From: CAZUWH01 sp964624075
Lineage (GTDB): Bacteria > Pseudomonadota > Alphaproteobacteria > Rhodospirillales > Rhodospirillaceae
DNA length: 64,000 nucleotides
Direction of reading: 5' to 3'
NCBI GenBank assembly: GCA_964624075.1
Contig: CAZUWH010000003.1
Coordinates: 62,001 to 126,000 of the forward strand
The position numbers and the translations under genes are program-made. The notes under the pieces are model-generated. The model worked only from the letters and a program-made list of their open reading frames with translations. It had not been told where the DNA came from and did not search any database. This document shows positions 63,148 through 64,000 of this stretch, in pieces; the first letter of the stretch is position 1; the number at the start of each line of letters is the position of its first letter.

Positions 63148-64000
63148 ATGAGTGCGGGGGGAGACGCCACGGTGCACGCGAGAAAGCTCGATTTGCGACC
63201 GGTTTCCCTGATTACGGGCCTGCTTCTAGCCATCCTGGCCTCGACCATGCTAGTCCCGGCGGCGGTGGCATGGGGGTCGGATTATGAAGGGAGATGGGTG
63301 TTTGCCACCGTGGCAGCCTTCACCTTTTTTGTTGGCGGTACCGTGGTGCTGGCGAGTCGGATAGGCACATTCCGCCTCTCATTGCGCCAGGCCTTCGTGC
63401 TGACCACCGCCATCTGGGTTGTACTGCCGGCGTTCGCTGCCCTTCCCTTCATGTTTTCTGGACTGGGTTTAAGCTATACGGATGCTTTTTTCGAAGCGAT
63501 GTCGGGCCTTACCACGACTGGCTCCACGGTAATCAGCGGTCTCGAAAGCGTTCTTCCAGATATTCTTCTGTGGCGTGCGCTTCTGCAATGGCTTGGTGGC
63601 ATCGGTATCCTCTTTACTGCTCTTCTCGTGCTGCCGACACTGGGCGTGGGTGGAATGCAGATGTTCCGGGTCGAAGCCATCGCTGCCCATGAGCGTCTTG
63701 TCCCACGGGTGGCTTCCTTAAGTACCGGACTGGTTGCCCTTTACATCACCCTGACGGCACTCTGGGCCCTAGCCTTGTGGATGCTGGGGATGTCTGGTTT
63801 CGATGCCGTGACGCATGCCATGACTACCCTGTCCACGGGCGGCTTCTCCACTTATGACCAGTCCATAGCGACGTTTGATAATTCGCTGATCGAAATCGTC
63901 ATTGTGACCGGCATGATCGCTGGTAGCCTGCCATTCCTGCTCTATCTTCAGGCCATCCGTGGCACGCCGGAATTGTTGCTACGGGACACGCAGGTGCGTG
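63148..64000 (+). CDS. trkH: Second TrkH-family potassium uptake protein, cut by window end
   Basis: Partial frame of 284 codons from ATG 63148, which overlaps nothing and lies 6 bases after the first trkH stop; it runs off the window end with no stop. It contains LDLRPVSLITGLLLAILAST at the start, the first pore loop SGLTTTGSTVISGL, LLQWLGGIGILFTALLVLPT and the second pore loop TTLSTGGFSTYDQS. It is a paralogue of the first gene with about half its residues in common by eye. Tandem duplication of trkH is common in alphaproteobacteria. Confidence 0.92.
   Translation, partial: MSAGGDATVHARKLDLRPVSLITGLLLAILASTMLVPAAVAWGSDYEGRWVFATVAAFTFFVGGTVVLASRIGTFRLSLRQAFVLTTAIWVVLPAFAALPFMFSGLGLSYTDAFFEAMSGLTTTGSTVISGLESVLPDILLWRALLQWLGGIGILFTALLVLPTLGVGGMQMFRVEAIAAHERLVPRVASLSTGLVALYITLTALWALALWMLGMSGFDAVTHAMTTLSTGGFSTYDQSIATFDNSLIEIVIVTGMIAGSLPFLLYLQAIRGTPELLLRDTQVR

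Overview
The window looks like a high-GC alphaproteobacterial chromosome, probably close to the Rhodospirillales. That placement is an inference from protein style and gene order (the rpsB-tsf-pyrH-frr-uppS-cdsA cluster, lysC near ptsP and a RodZ-like gene, an alphaproteobacterial UbiK/BMFP protein, RNase D); no search was run. The most striking general property is the contrast between intact housekeeping genes and many clearly eroded genes, with long gene-poor spacers that carry several families of dispersed repeats and long G/C homopolymers. This resembles a genome in active decay. Part of the damage could instead be assembly or homopolymer error: one certain assembly artefact, a run of ten N with a foreign insert, lies inside lysC.

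Layout. 1-1.3 kb: eroded Mg2+ transporter mgtE. 1.6-7 kb: nfuA (Fe-S carrier), a Bax-like glucosaminidase, phhB (reverse), a small zincin metallopeptidase and a Lon-like ATP-dependent protease. 7-12.9 kb: a spacer with a C37 tract, moeA, small ORFs, a DUF502 membrane protein and a copper P-type ATPase. 13-17.4 kb: pgm (reverse), then a broken M48 peptidase with TPRs and a frameshifted lipoprotein. 17.7-20.4 kb: thrS and infC, the latter with a probable AUC start. 20.4-22.9 kb: repeat-rich spacer with a ubiK-like gene. 22.9-29 kb: metC, rpsB, tsf, pyrH, frr, uppS, cdsA. 29.3-32.5 kb: hemW (reverse) and remnants of a SpmA/SpmB-like protein and an Ig-domain protein. 32.7-41.5 kb: lysC (chimeric assembly), an NPD-family flavoprotein, ptsP, a RodZ-like protein, small hypotheticals, a histidine phosphatase and rnd. 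41.5-45.5 kb: a compositionally odd spacer, an eroded DinG-type helicase and an eroded TerB-like gene. 45.7-48.9 kb: a HAD hydrolase, a ParB-like protein, pyrE and an HNH endonuclease. 49-53.6 kb: the remains of a putrescine module (permease broken, puuA intact, puuB broken). 53.7-56 kb: a long-chain acyl-CoA ligase and queF. 56.4-61 kb: a collinear decayed block of two multihaem cytochromes, a NapH/NosR-like ferredoxin membrane protein, a TVP38-rhodanese fusion and a sterol-desaturase-like gene. 61.7-64 kb: two tandem trkH potassium-transporter genes, the second cut by the window end.

The intact genes cover translation (thrS, infC, rpsB, tsf, frr), pyrimidine and lipid precursors (pyrH, pyrE, uppS, cdsA), cofactors (moeA, hemW, ubiK, nfuA, queF), proteolysis and ion homeostasis. 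The decayed ones are mostly accessory respiration, polyamine use and surface or transport functions. I saw no rRNA, tRNA, CRISPR array, transposase or phage gene. No convincing new biological system was found; the most original signals are the repeat families with their expandable G/C tracts and the strand-skewed low-GC spacer at about 41.65-42.56 kb.
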